Notes under the pieces: model-generated | Database searches by the model: none | The model's input: only the letters and a program-made list of their open reading frames with translations | Told to the model about the DNA's origin: nothing | Shown here: piece by piece, positions 5,722 through 7,190 of the stretch | Layout of the letters: each line of letters starts with the position of its first letter | Position numbering within the stretch: the stretch's first letter is position 1 | Source of the DNA: DATGYC01 sp035298385 | GTDB lineage: Bacteria > Bacillota > Sulfobacillia > Symbiobacteriales > Symbiobacteriaceae | DNA length: 7,190 nucleotides | Direction of reading: 5' to 3' | Assembly: GCA_035298385.1 (NCBI GenBank) | Contig: DATGYC010000039.1 | Span: forward strand, 1 to 7,190 | Position numbers and translations under genes: made by a program

Positions 5722-5981
5722 GCGTTGACGCGGAGTAGTAGTTTGGCAGGCCACCCCCAGCGAGGGAGCCCCTTGGGTGTAAGGGCTCTCGGGCAGGCGC
5801 CGGCGAAGTCGCCGCTGATGCTGTCTCTTCGAACTTGGCCTGCGGGCCTCAGTAGGAGAGACCGGGCCCCGCCCGTTACAGCGCACGAGTGTCCCTGCCC
5901 TCTCCTCCCATGGGCAGGGGAAGTAAGGTGGTACCGCGAGCGCCCCGGCTCGTCCTTATCTGGACGATGCCGGGGCTTTTT
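5722..5981 (+). ncRNA. T-box riboswitch sensing uncharged tRNA-Val
   Basis: All main T-box parts can be drawn. Stem I (5722-5821): base helices GCGT/ATGC and GCGG/CCGC enclose TGA elements like the usual kink-turn; AGTA at 5734-5737 faces GAA at 5805-5807, followed by specifier GTC (5808-5810), a valine codon. The arm carries AGCGA (5759-5763) and an apical loop with GGGTGTAA (5775-5782) closed by an 8-pair helix. Stem II pairs GTCTCTTC (5823-5830) with GGAGAGAC (5855-5862). Stem III pairs 5893-5900 with 5912-5919. The T-box AAGGTGGTACCGCG is at 5925-5938. Antiterminator: TAAGG (5924-5928) with CCTTA (5954-5958), bulge TGGTACC (5929-5935), and CGAGC (5937-5941) with GCTCG (5948-5952). It excludes the terminator. 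TGGT complements a tRNA end ACCA, as in tRNA-Val. Uncharged tRNA should allow readthrough into valS. Confidence 0.96.
5942..5981 (+). terminator. Regulated intrinsic terminator of the valS T-box
   Basis: Stem GCCCCGGC plus TCGTCC (5942-5955) pairs with GGACGA and GCCGGGGC (5962-5967, 5969-5976), with T5968 bulged and a 6-base loop, followed by TTTTT (5977-5981). It shares bases 5942-5955 with the antiterminator, so the two structures exclude each other. Confidence 0.95.
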
Positions 5982-6005
5982 ATGCTTTGGAGGAGGACGA
6001 CTGAG

Positions 6006-7190
<1,185 letters not shown>

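Overview
The window is GC-rich bacterial chromosome with ordinary, vertically inherited-looking genes and no sign of an insertion sequence, phage, CRISPR array, tRNA or rRNA. A tRNA-sensing T-box leader in front of valS and a ycnI-ycnJ copper gene pair in the Bacillus subtilis order point to a GC-rich Gram-positive-type lineage (Firmicutes/Symbiobacteria-like, or a T-box-bearing phylum such as Chloroflexota or Actinobacteriota). The species cannot be fixed from sequence alone. Ribosome binding sites are strong and G-rich and choose the start codon in several genes.

Layout. Positions 1-576 (+) hold the 3' part of the ribosome-assembly GTPase EngB, with an unusual insertion between its G2 and G3 motifs. 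After a short palindrome and a CRP/FNR-like dyad comes a tight two-gene copper operon (+): ycnI at 653-1270, a membrane-anchored DUF1775 copper chaperone, then a fused CopC-CopD-YtkA-like copper transporter at 1274-2890, 3 bases downstream. Two genes follow on the minus strand: a small MerR/excisionase-like helix-turn-helix protein (2950-3156) and an EamA-family drug/metabolite exporter (3367-4269). They are flanked by hairpin terminators at 2898-2930 and 3332-3362. The exporter is divergent from a MarR-family regulator (4506-4961, +), which has a near-consensus promoter in an AT-rich island at 4381-4450. A GNAT acetyltransferase (5084-5644, +) follows. The final unit is valS (6006 to beyond the end), preceded by its own sigma-A-type promoter (TTGACA-17-TATCAT) and a complete T-box riboswitch whose specifier codon (GTC) and acceptor-pairing bulge (TGGT) both fit valine tRNA.

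How they work together. The YcnI/YcnJ pair is expected to bind copper outside the membrane and move it across. The MarR protein probably controls the divergent exporter and itself. The valS leader should couple valyl-tRNA synthetase production to the charging state of tRNA-Val. I found no clearly new biological system. The most unusual points are the EngB insertion, the CRP-like site before the copper operon, the orphan small DNA-binding protein, and the loop sequence shared by the two minus-strand hairpins.
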